From Candidatus Omnitrophota bacterium (GTDB lineage Bacteria > Omnitrophota > Gorgyraeia > Pluralincolimonadales > Pluralincolimonadaceae): a stretch of 32,758 nt of DNA. Below the pieces are notes generated by a model. It saw nothing but the letters and a program-made list of their open reading frames with translations. It was not told where the DNA came from and ran no database searches. The position numbers were made by a program, and so were the translations under genes. The stretch lies in NCBI GenBank assembly GCA_028716565.1, contig JAQUPL010000006.1, positions 1-32,758 of the forward strand, given 5' to 3'. Positions 23,467-32,412 of the stretch are shown here, piece after piece. Position 1 is the first letter of the stretch; every line of letters begins with the position of its first letter.

Positions 23467-24548
23467 GCGAGAAGATCAGGCGGTATTTTTATTCGTTGAT
23501 GACCGATGAGGCGCAAGGCCCCGCAGCCGCGACGCTTAAGCTGCTCCTTTACGTGCTGTCATTTGACTACGCCTCTGTTTTAGCGGTCACGAGGCTCCTT
23601 TTGAAGAGGAGGATCGTCAGGTCTTATCGTCCCAAATGCAGGGTAATAAGCGTCGGGAATATAACGCTGGGCGGGACAGGCAAGACCCCTTTGACCATGG
23701 AGATCGCGCGTAGATTCAGGGAAAAAGGGAAGAAGGTCGTGATACTGACGCGAGGTTACATGAAGGACAGGGATACGGGCATGGCCGACGAAGCCGAGGT
23801 CTTCAAGAGCTCGCTTGACGGCGTCCCGGTCCTCGTGGGGCGCGACAGGATAGCGTCCGCAAAAGAGGCCGAGGAGAAATACGCGCCGGATATTATTTTG
23901 CTTGACGATGGTTTCCAGCACCTGAGGCTCAAGAGGGACGTCGATGTGGTCGCGGTCAGTTCGGACAACCCTTTCGGCAACGGGAAATTGATCCCGAGGG
24001 GCATACTCAGGGAGCCGGTCTCGGCGCTTAAGAGGGCCCATATCATCGTAGTGACCAAGGTCCTCCCGGAAGAGGCAAGCCAGGGCAGGGCGGAGATATT
24101 GAAAGACAGAATAAGGGATGTCAACCCCGATGCGGCGATATTTAACGCCTCATACGAGCCGCGGCGCCTTTATGACGCGATGGGGGACGCTGAGGCCCCG
24201 ATCGATTGCCTGAATAACAAGTCGGTCGCGCTCTTATGCGCGATAGGCGACCCTGCTTCTTTTGAGGATAGCGTGGTCTCGCTCGGGGCGAATATTGCCG
24301 CGGCGTATTTTTTCATGGACCACCATATCTTTTCTTCGCGCGAGATCGGCAGGATCGCCGCGGAGTGCAAGGGCAAGGGAATAGATACGATAGTAACGAC
24401 CGAGAAAGACCTGCCGCGTATAAAACAGGCCGGCGCGGCGGATCCCGGTTTGGGCGTGAAGATGCTGGCTCTGGCGGTGGAAATAAAAATAAATGATGAG
24501 GAGCACTTTTTTGGCGGACTGGATCCTATATTTATTCGTAAGGCTTGA
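23463..24548 (+). CDS. lpxK: Tetraacyldisaccharide 4'-kinase
   Basis: 361 residues. It phosphorylates the lipid A disaccharide. The N-terminal membrane-associated helix (about 20-48) precedes VGNITLGGTGKTPLTMEIARR, with the Walker A-like P-loop GGTGKTP at 70-76, then DIILLDDGFQHLRLKRDVD and the GNGKLIPRGILREP segment typical of LpxK. TTEKD near the end matches the C-terminal motif. The final 56 bp overlap the next gene, an unusually long overlap, but both ends are needed for intact conserved domains. Confidence 0.95.
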   Translation: MSEKIRRYFYSLMTDEAQGPAAATLKLLLYVLSFDYASVLAVTRLLLKRRIVRSYRPKCRVISVGNITLGGTGKTPLTMEIARRFREKGKKVVILTRGYMKDRDTGMADEAEVFKSSLDGVPVLVGRDRIASAKEAEEKYAPDIILLDDGFQHLRLKRDVDVVAVSSDNPFGNGKLIPRGILREPVSALKRAHIIVVTKVLPEEASQGRAEILKDRIRDVNPDAAIFNASYEPRRLYDAMGDAEAPIDCLNNKSVALLCAIGDPASFEDSVVSLGANIAAAYFFMDHHIFSSREIGRIAAECKGKGIDTIVTTEKDLPRIKQAGAADPGLGVKMLALAVEIKINDEEHFFGGLDPIFIRKA

Positions 24549-26445
24549 GGCGTTCGTATTCCGCCTGCTTCCGCTTAAGCTTTCACTCTGGATAGCAAGG
24601 CGGTTCGGGAGCCTCATATATTATACGATGGGCAGGCGCAAGACCGTAGCTTACGCCAACCTGCGCGCCGCGTTCAGGGGCAGATATACGCCTTCGCAGG
24701 CGAACCGCATAATAAAAGAAATATACCAGAACCTCGCGCAGTCCTATATAGAACTCCTGAAGTTCCCGCAGTTCGATGAGGATTACGTTAGCAAATACAT
24801 CAGAGTGGAAGGCCTCGATAAGGTAAGGAGCGCGGCAAAGGAGGAGGACAGGGGCGTCATCTTCCTTACCGCCCATTTCGGCAACTGGGAACTGTGTTCC
24901 TTGACGGGTTCTACCTTCGGATTCAAGATGAACGTCCTTGTCCGTTTCCAAAAACTTAAGAGGCTCAACGATTACCTGAATAAGATGCGCGGTTCGAAAG
25001 GCGCGAACGTCATATTCAAGGACGACGCAATAGAAGAGATAACAGACGCCTTGAGGAGAAAGGAAACGGTCGGGATATTGTCCGACCAGGACGGCGGAAA
25101 ACGCGGGGAATTCGTGGATTTTCTCGGGCGGCCCGCATCCACGCCTAAGGGAGCGGCTAATTTTTCCCTGAGGACCGGAGCCTCGATCTTCCCGGTCGTC
25201 ATAATACGGCAAAAAGGCCCGTATCATACGGTAATGATCGAGGATGATATCTCTGTCCTCCAGTCGGAAGATATAAAGAAGGATATACACGAAATACTCC
25301 AGAGGTTCGCGAATAAGCTCGCGGGCTATATTGAGAAATACCCCGGGCAATGGCTATGGCTGCACAAGCGCTGGAAATCAACCCCGGCCAGGTATGTCCT
25401 CGTGTTAAGCGACGGAAGGGCGGGTCATCTCAAGCAATCCCGCGCCCTCGCCAATAAGATCAGGAAAGCCCGCATGGAAAGAGGTTTTTCCGCGGAAGAT
25501 ACGGCGATAGAGACGCTTGAGGTAAAATTCAGGAGCGGTCTCGCGAGGACGGTCTTCGACATAGGTTCACTCCTTGGCATGGGCCTTCACAGCCTCTCGT
25601 TCTGTTTCCCGGAAGAAGTTTATGCCAACCTGAGGGCCGCCTATGCCGATTATGTGGTATCATGCGGCGCATCGCTCGCCGGCGTTAACCTCGCTTTCAA
25701 GAGAGAGCTCGGCTCAAAGGCCGTGGTCATCATGAAGCCGAATATGTACAACATAAAGGATTTTAGCCTCAGCGTTATCCCGGTCCACGACAAAGCCGGG
25801 GATTACGGTAATGCCGTCTTCACCAAGGGGGCGGTGACCGACCTTGATAAAAATTCCCTGCGCGAATACGGCGAGAAACTGAAAAGACATGCCGTCGTGA
25901 ACAGGGGCAGGGTCATCGGCGTGCTGCTGGGCGGAGATTCCAAGTCTTACGCGTTCGAGAAAGAATTGGCGGTGGAGGTGGTAGACCGGGTCATGGAGGC
26001 AGCCGGAGATATCGAAGCCGACGTGCTCATCACGACCTCGAGGAGGACTCCGAGGGCGGTCGAATTCGCGCTGAAGGAACGTTACGGCAAATCGGAAAGG
26101 GTCAAGCTCCTACTGATCGCGAACGATAATAATTTCGAAGGGGCGGTGGAAGGGATCCTCGCGCTGTCGGATGTGATCGTCGTTTCCGGCGAGTCGGTCG
26201 CGATGGTGACCGAAGCCGTGAGTTCCGGGAAACCCGTAGCGGTATTCATGCCGCAAAAAATAAATAAATTTTCGGGGACGAAACAGGAAGTTTCCGTACG
26301 CAACCTGGAAAAGGAGGGACTGCTCGCGGTGTCGGCCCCGGCGGATATAAGCGGCGATATCAAACACCTGATAAACCACAAGCAGGCCGATATATTAAGC
26401 GGGGACATGGGGGCTATCCGGGCGGGGCTCGATAAGATACTATGA
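24493..26445 (+). CDS. Fusion: LpxL-type lipid A acyltransferase + ELM1-family domain
   Basis: 650 residues. Residues 1-295 are an LpxL/HtrB (late lipid A) acyltransferase: membrane anchor at about 8-45, catalytic HFGNWE (His128-x4-Glu133), and the glycine-rich SDQDGGKRGEFVDFLGRPA block. From about 301 a second domain has the ELM1 (DUF1022, GT-B-like) signatures VLVLSDGRAGHLKQSRALA, VIGVLLGGDSKSYAF and ITTSRRTPRAV, and VVSGESVAMVTEAVSSGKPV. ELM1-like bacterial proteins are probable glycosyltransferases without a proven substrate. Placed right after lpxK, the fusion probably modifies lipid A or its core. Start at ATG 24493 or 24496, inside lpxK. Confidence 0.85.
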   Translation: MMRSTFLADWILYLFVRLEAFVFRLLPLKLSLWIARRFGSLIYYTMGRRKTVAYANLRAAFRGRYTPSQANRIIKEIYQNLAQSYIELLKFPQFDEDYVSKYIRVEGLDKVRSAAKEEDRGVIFLTAHFGNWELCSLTGSTFGFKMNVLVRFQKLKRLNDYLNKMRGSKGANVIFKDDAIEEITDALRRKETVGILSDQDGGKRGEFVDFLGRPASTPKGAANFSLRTGASIFPVVIIRQKGPYHTVMIEDDISVLQSEDIKKDIHEILQRFANKLAGYIEKYPGQWLWLHKRWKSTPARYVLVLSDGRAGHLKQSRALANKIRKARMERGFSAEDTAIETLEVKFRSGLARTVFDIGSLLGMGLHSLSFCFPEEVYANLRAAYADYVVSCGASLAGVNLAFKRELGSKAVVIMKPNMYNIKDFSLSVIPVHDKAGDYGNAVFTKGAVTDLDKNSLREYGEKLKRHAVVNRGRVIGVLLGGDSKSYAFEKELAVEVVDRVMEAAGDIEADVLITTSRRTPRAVEFALKERYGKSERVKLLLIANDNNFEGAVEGILALSDVIVVSGESVAMVTEAVSSGKPVAVFMPQKINKFSGTKQEVSVRNLEKEGLLAVSAPADISGDIKHLINHKQADILSGDMGAIRAGLDKIL

Positions 26446-28544
26446 AGATAATCCATATAGTACCGAGGTTGAATTCGGGCGGAGTTGAGATGGGGGTGAT
26501 CAATTTCTGCCTTAGGATGGTCAAGCTCGGCCATAATATAACCGTCATATCCAACGGCGGGGAGATGGTAAAGCGCCTTGAGGCGAACGGGATAAAACAT
26601 TACAGCCTTCCCGTCCACAGCAAGAACCCGCTTACCGTCCTCAGGATGATACCCGCGGTCAATAGGATATTGAGGCAGGAGAAGGCGGATGTCCTCAACG
26701 CGGAGAGCAGGGTCCCGGCCATAATAGGCTATTATGCCGCGCGGGGCGCTGGCGTTGCGTTCATCACCACCTGCCACGCCCATTACTCGAAGAAATTTTT
26801 AAGTTTCAGCAAGGTAATGGGATGGGGCAAGCTCGTCATCGCGGTGAGCCAGGTGGTAGCCAAGCACATGATGGATAATTTCAAGGTCCCGTTCCGCAGG
26901 ATAAGGCTGGTCTACAGGGGCGTGGACGTGGAAAAATTCAAATACAGGGAGCCGGACGAATCGGTAAAACATGAATATACGATAGGGATAATAGGCAGGC
27001 TCTCGCCGATAAAAGGCCATAAATATTTCATACGGGCGGTATCTAAAGTTGTGAGGTACGTCCCCCGCATTAAGGTCGTCATCGTGGGAGATGCCCCGCC
27101 GGAGAAGGAGAGATATAAGCAGGAGCTCGAGAGCCTGGTGAACAGGCTCGGGCTTTCCAGGTATGTCGAATTCCTCGGCGCGAGGAGCGATATCCCGGAT
27201 ATACTCGCGAGGCTCGACCTCCTCGTCATGGCGAGCGTAGTGCCGGAGGGGTTCGGGATGGTGATAATAGAGGCGTTCGCCTCAGGCGTGCCGGTCGTGG
27301 CGACCGGCGTAGGCGGCGTTATGGAGATAATGAGGGACGGCGAGAACGGGCTTATCGTACCGCCGGAAGACCCGCAGCCTATGGCAGAGGCGATTGTGAG
27401 ACTGCTCAAGGACCGGAAATTCGCCAGGGAGGTCACGCAGCGCGCCAGGAAAGACGTCGAGGAGAAGTTCAACCTTGACAGGCTGGTGACCGAGACGCTG
27501 AGGGTATACGAGGAGGCGCTGGGGGTAAAGAGGATACTTATAATGAAAATAAGCGCTGTCGGCGACTGCGTCCTCGCTACGCCTTCGATCCGCGCGATCC
27601 GCCAGAAATATCCGAAGGCGTATATAGCCCTGCTGATAGGCAGGGTCGAGAGCCAGGCGCTTAAAGGATGCCCTTATATAGACGAGATGATAATATATGA
27701 CAGGGAAGGCAGGGATAAGGGATGGCTCAGGTTTTTTGAATTGGCGGCCGAGGTAAGGAGGTACGGATTTGAAGAAGTGGTCGACCTCCAGAATAGTTCC
27801 AAGAGCCACCTGTTCGCTTTCCTCAGCGCGGCCCCGCGCAGGTACGGCTACAGGAAAGGTAAATACTGGTTCCTGCTTAACAGGACCATAAGGGATGCCA
27901 AAGGGCCGCTCCCGCCGGTGGACCACCAGTTCGGGGTCCTGTCGATGATGGGCATAGAGGGCGCGTCGAAGAAACTTGAACTCTGGCCCTCGGCCCCGGA
28001 TACGGAAAATATAAAAAGGATGCTTGAGGCGGAGTGGGTAGGAGAGAACCAGACGATAGTCGGGATAAATCCGTCCGCGAGCCCGCGCTGGGCCACAAAA
28101 AAATGGCCCTCCGAGAATTTCGCGAGGCTTTGCGACCTGTTAGGCGAGCGCGAGATAAGAACTGTCCTTATTGGCGGCAGGTCGGAAACCGATGCGAACG
28201 CGAGCGCCGAGATATTGTCCCTGGCGAGGTCCAAGCCGATAAACCTGGTCGGGAAGACATCTCTTCCCGAACTCGCGGCGCTGATGAAAAGGTTTAAATG
28301 CCTCGTGACAAGCGACAGCGCGCCGATGCATATTGCCGCGGCGATGGCCGTGCCATTTGTCGCGCTCTTCGGCCCAACGGACCCGGACCGCCACCTGCCT
28401 CCTTCGGAAAATTGCGCGGTAGTAATGAGGGACCTGAAATGTTCGCCGTGCTATAAGCCGGTCTGTTCGGATATAAGATGCATGAGGGAAATCACCGTGG
28501 AAGACGTCTTAAAAGCGATAGACGGGGTGATATTGCCGAAATGA
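26442..28544 (+). CDS. Fusion: GT4 glycosyltransferase + GT9 heptosyltransferase-like
   Basis: 700 residues. Residues 1-360 form a GT4 enzyme: IVPRLNSGGVEMGVINF, GIIGRLSPIKGHKYFI, and the donor-binding EGFGMVIIEAFASGVPVVAT. Residues 364-700 form a GT9 enzyme: ILIMKISAVGDCVLATPSIRAI, NPSASPRWATKKWP, SDSAPMHIAAAM, GPTDPDRH and a Cys-rich end (CSPC...C...CMREITVEDVLKAI). The join is inside KRILIMK, with no linker. An internal ATG at 27543 has a purine stretch upstream, but it would remove the first GT9 strand, so one polypeptide is favoured. The probable role is adding two successive sugars to the LPS core. Confidence 0.88.
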   Translation: MKIIHIVPRLNSGGVEMGVINFCLRMVKLGHNITVISNGGEMVKRLEANGIKHYSLPVHSKNPLTVLRMIPAVNRILRQEKADVLNAESRVPAIIGYYAARGAGVAFITTCHAHYSKKFLSFSKVMGWGKLVIAVSQVVAKHMMDNFKVPFRRIRLVYRGVDVEKFKYREPDESVKHEYTIGIIGRLSPIKGHKYFIRAVSKVVRYVPRIKVVIVGDAPPEKERYKQELESLVNRLGLSRYVEFLGARSDIPDILARLDLLVMASVVPEGFGMVIIEAFASGVPVVATGVGGVMEIMRDGENGLIVPPEDPQPMAEAIVRLLKDRKFAREVTQRARKDVEEKFNLDRLVTETLRVYEEALGVKRILIMKISAVGDCVLATPSIRAIRQKYPKAYIALLIGRVESQALKGCPYIDEMIIYDREGRDKGWLRFFELAAEVRRYGFEEVVDLQNSSKSHLFAFLSAAPRRYGYRKGKYWFLLNRTIRDAKGPLPPVDHQFGVLSMMGIEGASKKLELWPSAPDTENIKRMLEAEWVGENQTIVGINPSASPRWATKKWPSENFARLCDLLGEREIRTVLIGGRSETDANASAEILSLARSKPINLVGKTSLPELAALMKRFKCLVTSDSAPMHIAAAMAVPFVALFGPTDPDRHLPPSENCAVVMRDLKCSPCYKPVCSDIRCMREITVEDVLKAIDGVILPK

Positions 28545-29644
28545 GGATACTACTTTTAACAAGCAACCTGCATGTAGGAGGTATCGAGAGGTACACTGTT
28601 ACCCTGGCTAATGCCCTGCAACAGATGGGGCATTCGGTCTTCGTGGCTTCGGCAGGAGGGGAACTAGGGAAACAGCTCTTGCCGGAGATAAAGGCGGTGA
28701 AAATCCCTTTAGGGACCAAATCGATCGCCAGCCCGAAGATAACCGCGACTGTTTTTAAATTGCGGGAATTGGTCAAGGAGGAGAAAATTGAGATCATACA
28801 CGCGCAGACCAGGGTAGCACAGTTCGCCGCGTGCATGCTCTCCGGTGCGACCAAGGTCCCTTATGTAGCCACGTGGCACGGTTTCTACAAGCCTCATTTT
28901 TTCAGGAAGCTCCTGCCGTGCTGGGGAGAGAAGACGATAGCCATAAGCATGTCGGTCGTCGACCACCTGAAAAATGATTTCAACAGGGACGAGAAGAAGA
29001 TCCGGCTGATACATAACGGGTTGGATCTTTCAAGGTTCGAGCACGTATATACAGCGCAGGAAAAGCTGGAGATAAGGAAGAGATATGGATTGAAAGAAGG
29101 CCTTGTTGTCGGTATAATAGCGAGGCTTTCGGAAGAGAAAGGCCATTTGATCCTCCTCGACGCCTTCAAGGGCCTGCTCGATGATATCCGGGATGCGCAA
29201 CTGTTGATAGTAGGCGGCGGAAGGATCGAGGATAAGATCAAGGCCAGGGTTTCGGAGCTCGGCATCGAAGGGAATGTGCGTTTCGTGGGGAACACCCTGG
29301 ATACCCACGATCTCCTTTCCGTGATGGATGTGTTCGCGAGGCCGAGCACAAGCGAAGGGTTCGGCTTGACCATCGTCGAAGCTATGCTGATGGGCGTTCC
29401 CGTTGTTTCATCCAACGTAGGCGATTTCAAGGAGATGAACAAAGATGCGGGGATAGGGATCCTGGTAGACCCGCTGGACAGCCGGGACCTTAGAAAAGCG
29501 ATAAAGAAGGTCTTGACCGACCGGGAATTCGCCGTAAAGATAAGCGCCGCCGCGAAAAAATACGCGGAGACGCATTTTTCGGCGGATAAGATGGCCCGGC
29601 AGGTGGAAAAAGTATACAGAGAGGTGATAGATGGCTCTAAGTAA
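28541..29644 (+). CDS. GT4 glycosyltransferase
   Basis: 367 residues. GT-B fold: acceptor-side LLLTSNLHVGGIERYTVTLA, then VVGIIARLSEEKGHLILLDA and the donor site EGFGLTIVEAMLMGVPVVSSNVGDFKE with the conserved E-x7-E pair. Retaining enzyme using an NDP- or UDP-sugar; the sugar cannot be named. The ATG at 28541 (ATGA overlap with the preceding stop) is preferred over an upstream in-frame ATG at 28478. It is a paralogue of the N-terminal half of the preceding fusion. Expected in the cytoplasm at the inner membrane. Confidence 0.92.
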   Translation: MRILLLTSNLHVGGIERYTVTLANALQQMGHSVFVASAGGELGKQLLPEIKAVKIPLGTKSIASPKITATVFKLRELVKEEKIEIIHAQTRVAQFAACMLSGATKVPYVATWHGFYKPHFFRKLLPCWGEKTIAISMSVVDHLKNDFNRDEKKIRLIHNGLDLSRFEHVYTAQEKLEIRKRYGLKEGLVVGIIARLSEEKGHLILLDAFKGLLDDIRDAQLLIVGGGRIEDKIKARVSELGIEGNVRFVGNTLDTHDLLSVMDVFARPSTSEGFGLTIVEAMLMGVPVVSSNVGDFKEMNKDAGIGILVDPLDSRDLRKAIKKVLTDREFAVKISAAAKKYAETHFSADKMARQVEKVYREVIDGSK

Positions 29645-30440
29645 TCCGAAAAAAATAATATTAGCCCTTGTTTTGGCCGCGGCCGTAACCCTCTATTTTT
29701 GCGGGCGAAGTTTTCTCGAGAAGTGTTATTACCCGCCCATACTCATGTACCACTCGGTCGACGACCATGGCTTTAAACTTAAATTGAGCGTCCCGGTAAA
29801 AGAGTTCCGCGCCCAGATGAAATACCTCAGGGACAGGAAATATGACATCGTTTCGTCCGCCCAGCTCGCCGATATGATAAATAGCGGGAAAAAGATCCCG
29901 CGCAATATCGTTGCGGTGACCTTCGATGACGGCTACCTGGACAATTACTTGAACGCTTTTCCTGTATTCAAGGAATATAAGATCCCGGCTACCATCTTCG
30001 TCATCTCCGGTTCTATAGGGAAGCCGGATTTCGTTAATGCCGCGCAGATGAAAGAGATGTCTGACGCGGGCATCGATATTGAGAGCCATTCGGTCACGCA
30101 TCCGTTTATCGAAGGGAGCACGAAAGAGGGTTTCGAGAGGGAGGCCGTCGAATCCAAGAAGGCGATAGAGGCCATCACAGGGAAACCTGTCTATACCTTT
30201 TGTTTCCCTTACGGCGGGTTTAACGATTATACGAGGGACATACTCAGGGACGCGGGATACAAGGCGGGTTTCGTGACCATGCCGCGTGACAACTCTATAG
30301 CTTTGGACGCCTACCGGTTGAAACGCGTAAAGATCGCTTCCGGCCCGTTCAGCTCGTTGGATTTTAGGTTAAAGACATCGGGATATTACATGTGGTTTAA
30401 GGCGCACAGATGGAAAAAGAAAAAATCGACAAAATACTGA
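29631..30440 (+). CDS. Membrane-anchored polysaccharide deacetylase (NodB/CE4)
   Basis: 269 residues. An N-terminal signal anchor (about 8-25) suggests the catalytic domain faces the periplasm. CE4 motifs are TFDDGY (Asp99, Asp100), HSVTHP (His153, His157) and FPYGGFNDYTRDIL. The ILMYHSV opening at 37-43 is usual for this group. It would remove N- or O-acetyl groups from an envelope glycan, perhaps the one built by the surrounding transferases. It overlaps the previous gene by 14 bp and the next by 31 bp, so co-translation is likely. The basic tail (WKKKKSTKY) is unusual but small. Confidence 0.9.
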   Translation: MALSNPKKIILALVLAAAVTLYFCGRSFLEKCYYPPILMYHSVDDHGFKLKLSVPVKEFRAQMKYLRDRKYDIVSSAQLADMINSGKKIPRNIVAVTFDDGYLDNYLNAFPVFKEYKIPATIFVISGSIGKPDFVNAAQMKEMSDAGIDIESHSVTHPFIEGSTKEGFEREAVESKKAIEAITGKPVYTFCFPYGGFNDYTRDILRDAGYKAGFVTMPRDNSIALDAYRLKRVKIASGPFSSLDFRLKTSGYYMWFKAHRWKKKKSTKY

Positions 30441-31453
30441 TAGTCAATGTGAACTGGATAGGGGACGTCCTCTTCTCGACGCCGGCCATCAGGGCGCTCA
30501 GGAAGCATTTTCCCGGGGCCCACATAGCGTGCATGGTCGTGCCCCGGTGCGAAGAGATCCTCGAACTAAACCCGCACTTGAACGAACTGATAATATACGA
30601 CGAGAAGGGCAGGAATAAAGGGCTGATCGGCAAGCTCAAGCTTATCTCGGAGTTAAGGGCGCGCCGTTTCGACTGCGTCTTTCTCTTCCACAGGTCGCTT
30701 ACGCGGACGCTCATGGTCGCGCTCTCCGGGATCAGGGAGCGAGTAGGCATAGACAACCCGAAAAGGGGTTTTCTCCTTACGAAGAAGATAAAGCCCCAGC
30801 CGTCAGATATCCATAAGGTCGAGCAGTTCCTTAATATCGTAAAGGTCATAACGGGTGAAGACGACGGGAAGAGCATGGAATTATTCACCGGCAAGGAAGA
30901 CGAAGCCTTTGCCGGCGAGTTCTTGAAGTCGCACGGCATAGGCGAGGGCGACAGGTTCATCATATTGAACCCCGGCGGGAACTGGGACCCCAAGCGCTGG
31001 CCGGCCGTGGATTTCGCCGGACTGGGCGACAGGTTAAACGAAAAATATAAGGTCCCCATTATCATTACCGGGGCGCAAAAGGACGTTGAGTTGGCTAATA
31101 AGATATCCGGCATAATGAAGCATAAGCCCGTCATCGCCGCCGGCGAGACTACTATAAGGCAGCTGGCCGCGATAATGAAACGCGCTTCCCTTGTTATCTC
31201 CAATGATTCGGGCCCTATGCATATAGCGGTGAGCCAGGGCGCCAGGACGATAGCGATATTCGGACCCACCGACCCCAAGATCACCGGGCCGTACGGGGAG
31301 GGGATATATGGGGTCATCCAGAAGGATTCGGGAAAGCCCGGTTGCAAGATACCCTGCTATGACCTGAGGTGCGAAGAGGCTCTTTGTATGAAGGCCGTTA
31401 CCGTGGAAGATGTTATGCTCGAGGCGGAAAAGCTCCTCAAATGGAAAACATAA
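30410..31453 (+). CDS. GT9 heptosyltransferase-like protein (WaaF type)
   Basis: 347 residues. ILIVNVNWIGDVLFSTPAIRAL is the GT9 opening; NPGGNWDPKRWP and SNDSGPMHIAVSQG with FGPTDP form the ADP-heptose-binding C-terminal half. The C-terminus has a Cys cluster (C-x4-C-x5-C-x4-CMKAVTVEDV) common in the family. It transfers a heptose or similar sugar to the LPS inner core (inference from family and neighbours). It overlaps the deacetylase gene by 31 bp and the next GT9 by 13 bp. Confidence 0.92.
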   Translation: MEKEKIDKILIVNVNWIGDVLFSTPAIRALRKHFPGAHIACMVVPRCEEILELNPHLNELIIYDEKGRNKGLIGKLKLISELRARRFDCVFLFHRSLTRTLMVALSGIRERVGIDNPKRGFLLTKKIKPQPSDIHKVEQFLNIVKVITGEDDGKSMELFTGKEDEAFAGEFLKSHGIGEGDRFIILNPGGNWDPKRWPAVDFAGLGDRLNEKYKVPIIITGAQKDVELANKISGIMKHKPVIAAGETTIRQLAAIMKRASLVISNDSGPMHIAVSQGARTIAIFGPTDPKITGPYGEGIYGVIQKDSGKPGCKIPCYDLRCEEALCMKAVTVEDVMLEAEKLLKWKT

Positions 31454-32412
31454 AGAAGATACTCGTCGTGACGTTAAGCAATATCGGCGACGTCGTCCTG
31501 ACGTTCCCGGTCATCGGCGCGCTGCGGGAAAATTTCAAGGACGCGGCGATAGATGTTGTGGCAGGGCCCCGCGCCGCGGAGTTATTCGAGGGCGATCCGC
31601 GCATAGGGAAGATGTATGTCTACCATAACTCCGAGCCGCCGGTTTCCAAGATAAGGCTTCTGGTCCGTCTCAGGCGCAACAGGTACGACCTTCTTATCGA
31701 CCTGCGCAGCAGCCTGTTCGGTTTTTTCGTGGGCGCCCGGTTTTGCAATAAACATATGAAGGGCCGGGCAGGGGAAGTATGCCATAAGATAGACGAGCAT
31801 CTGGCGAAGATCAGGGAATTCGGTATCACGGCTGCCGGCGGTCCGTATCCCGTATGGATAGGCAGGGACGACTCCGAAAGGGCTTCTAAGCTGTTGACCG
31901 CAAAAGGGATACTCAGCGACGATAAATATATATGCGTGAGCCCGGGCGCGAAGAGCCATATAAAGAGATGGAGGGAAGGCGGGTTTGCGGGGGCCTGCGA
32001 TATGCTCATCGACGCCTTCAAGGTAAAGATAATCTTCGTTGGCGACGATTCCGACAAAGAGATCTGCGAAAGGATACTGGCAAAGATGAGGAATTACGCG
32101 GTATCGGTAGCCGGGATGACGGACCTGCGCGAGCTGGTGTGCATCATAAAACGGTCCTCTCTCCTGGTGACCAACGACAGTGCGCCGCTGCATATAGCCG
32201 GTTCGATCGGGACGCCGGCGGTCGCGATATTCGGGCCGACAGATCCCGCGAAGTACGGCCCGAGGGCAGGGGCCGGGACCGCGGTATTTAAGGAGCTCCA
32301 TTGTTCGCCGTGCGAGACGGCATTGTGCAGGTATAACCTCGAATGCATGAAGGCGGTGAGCGCCGACGAAGTCTTTGACGCGGCGAAGAAGATACTCGAT
32401 GAACGCAAATAA
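31441..32412 (+). CDS. GT9 heptosyltransferase-like protein
   Basis: 323 residues from ATG 31441, overlapping the preceding gene by 13 bp. Start chosen because ILVVTLSNIGDVVLTFPVIGAL must follow the N-terminus directly; an upstream in-frame ATG at 31369 would add about 24 unrelated residues. The second half has SPGAKSHIKRW, TNDSAPLHIAGSIG, FGPTDPAKYGP and a Cys cluster (CSPCETALC...C). Divergent from its two GT9 neighbours, so probably a different acceptor position. Confidence 0.9.
   Translation: MENIKKILVVTLSNIGDVVLTFPVIGALRENFKDAAIDVVAGPRAAELFEGDPRIGKMYVYHNSEPPVSKIRLLVRLRRNRYDLLIDLRSSLFGFFVGARFCNKHMKGRAGEVCHKIDEHLAKIREFGITAAGGPYPVWIGRDDSERASKLLTAKGILSDDKYICVSPGAKSHIKRWREGGFAGACDMLIDAFKVKIIFVGDDSDKEICERILAKMRNYAVSVAGMTDLRELVCIIKRSSLLVTNDSAPLHIAGSIGTPAVAIFGPTDPAKYGPRAGAGTAVFKELHCSPCETALCRYNLECMKAVSADEVFDAAKKILDERK

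Noticed and set aside
27543-28544. Separate GT9 gene starting at the internal ATG 27543
   Set aside because: Starting there would remove the first strand of the fold (RILI). The frame is continuous with the GT4 half and no stop codon intervenes.
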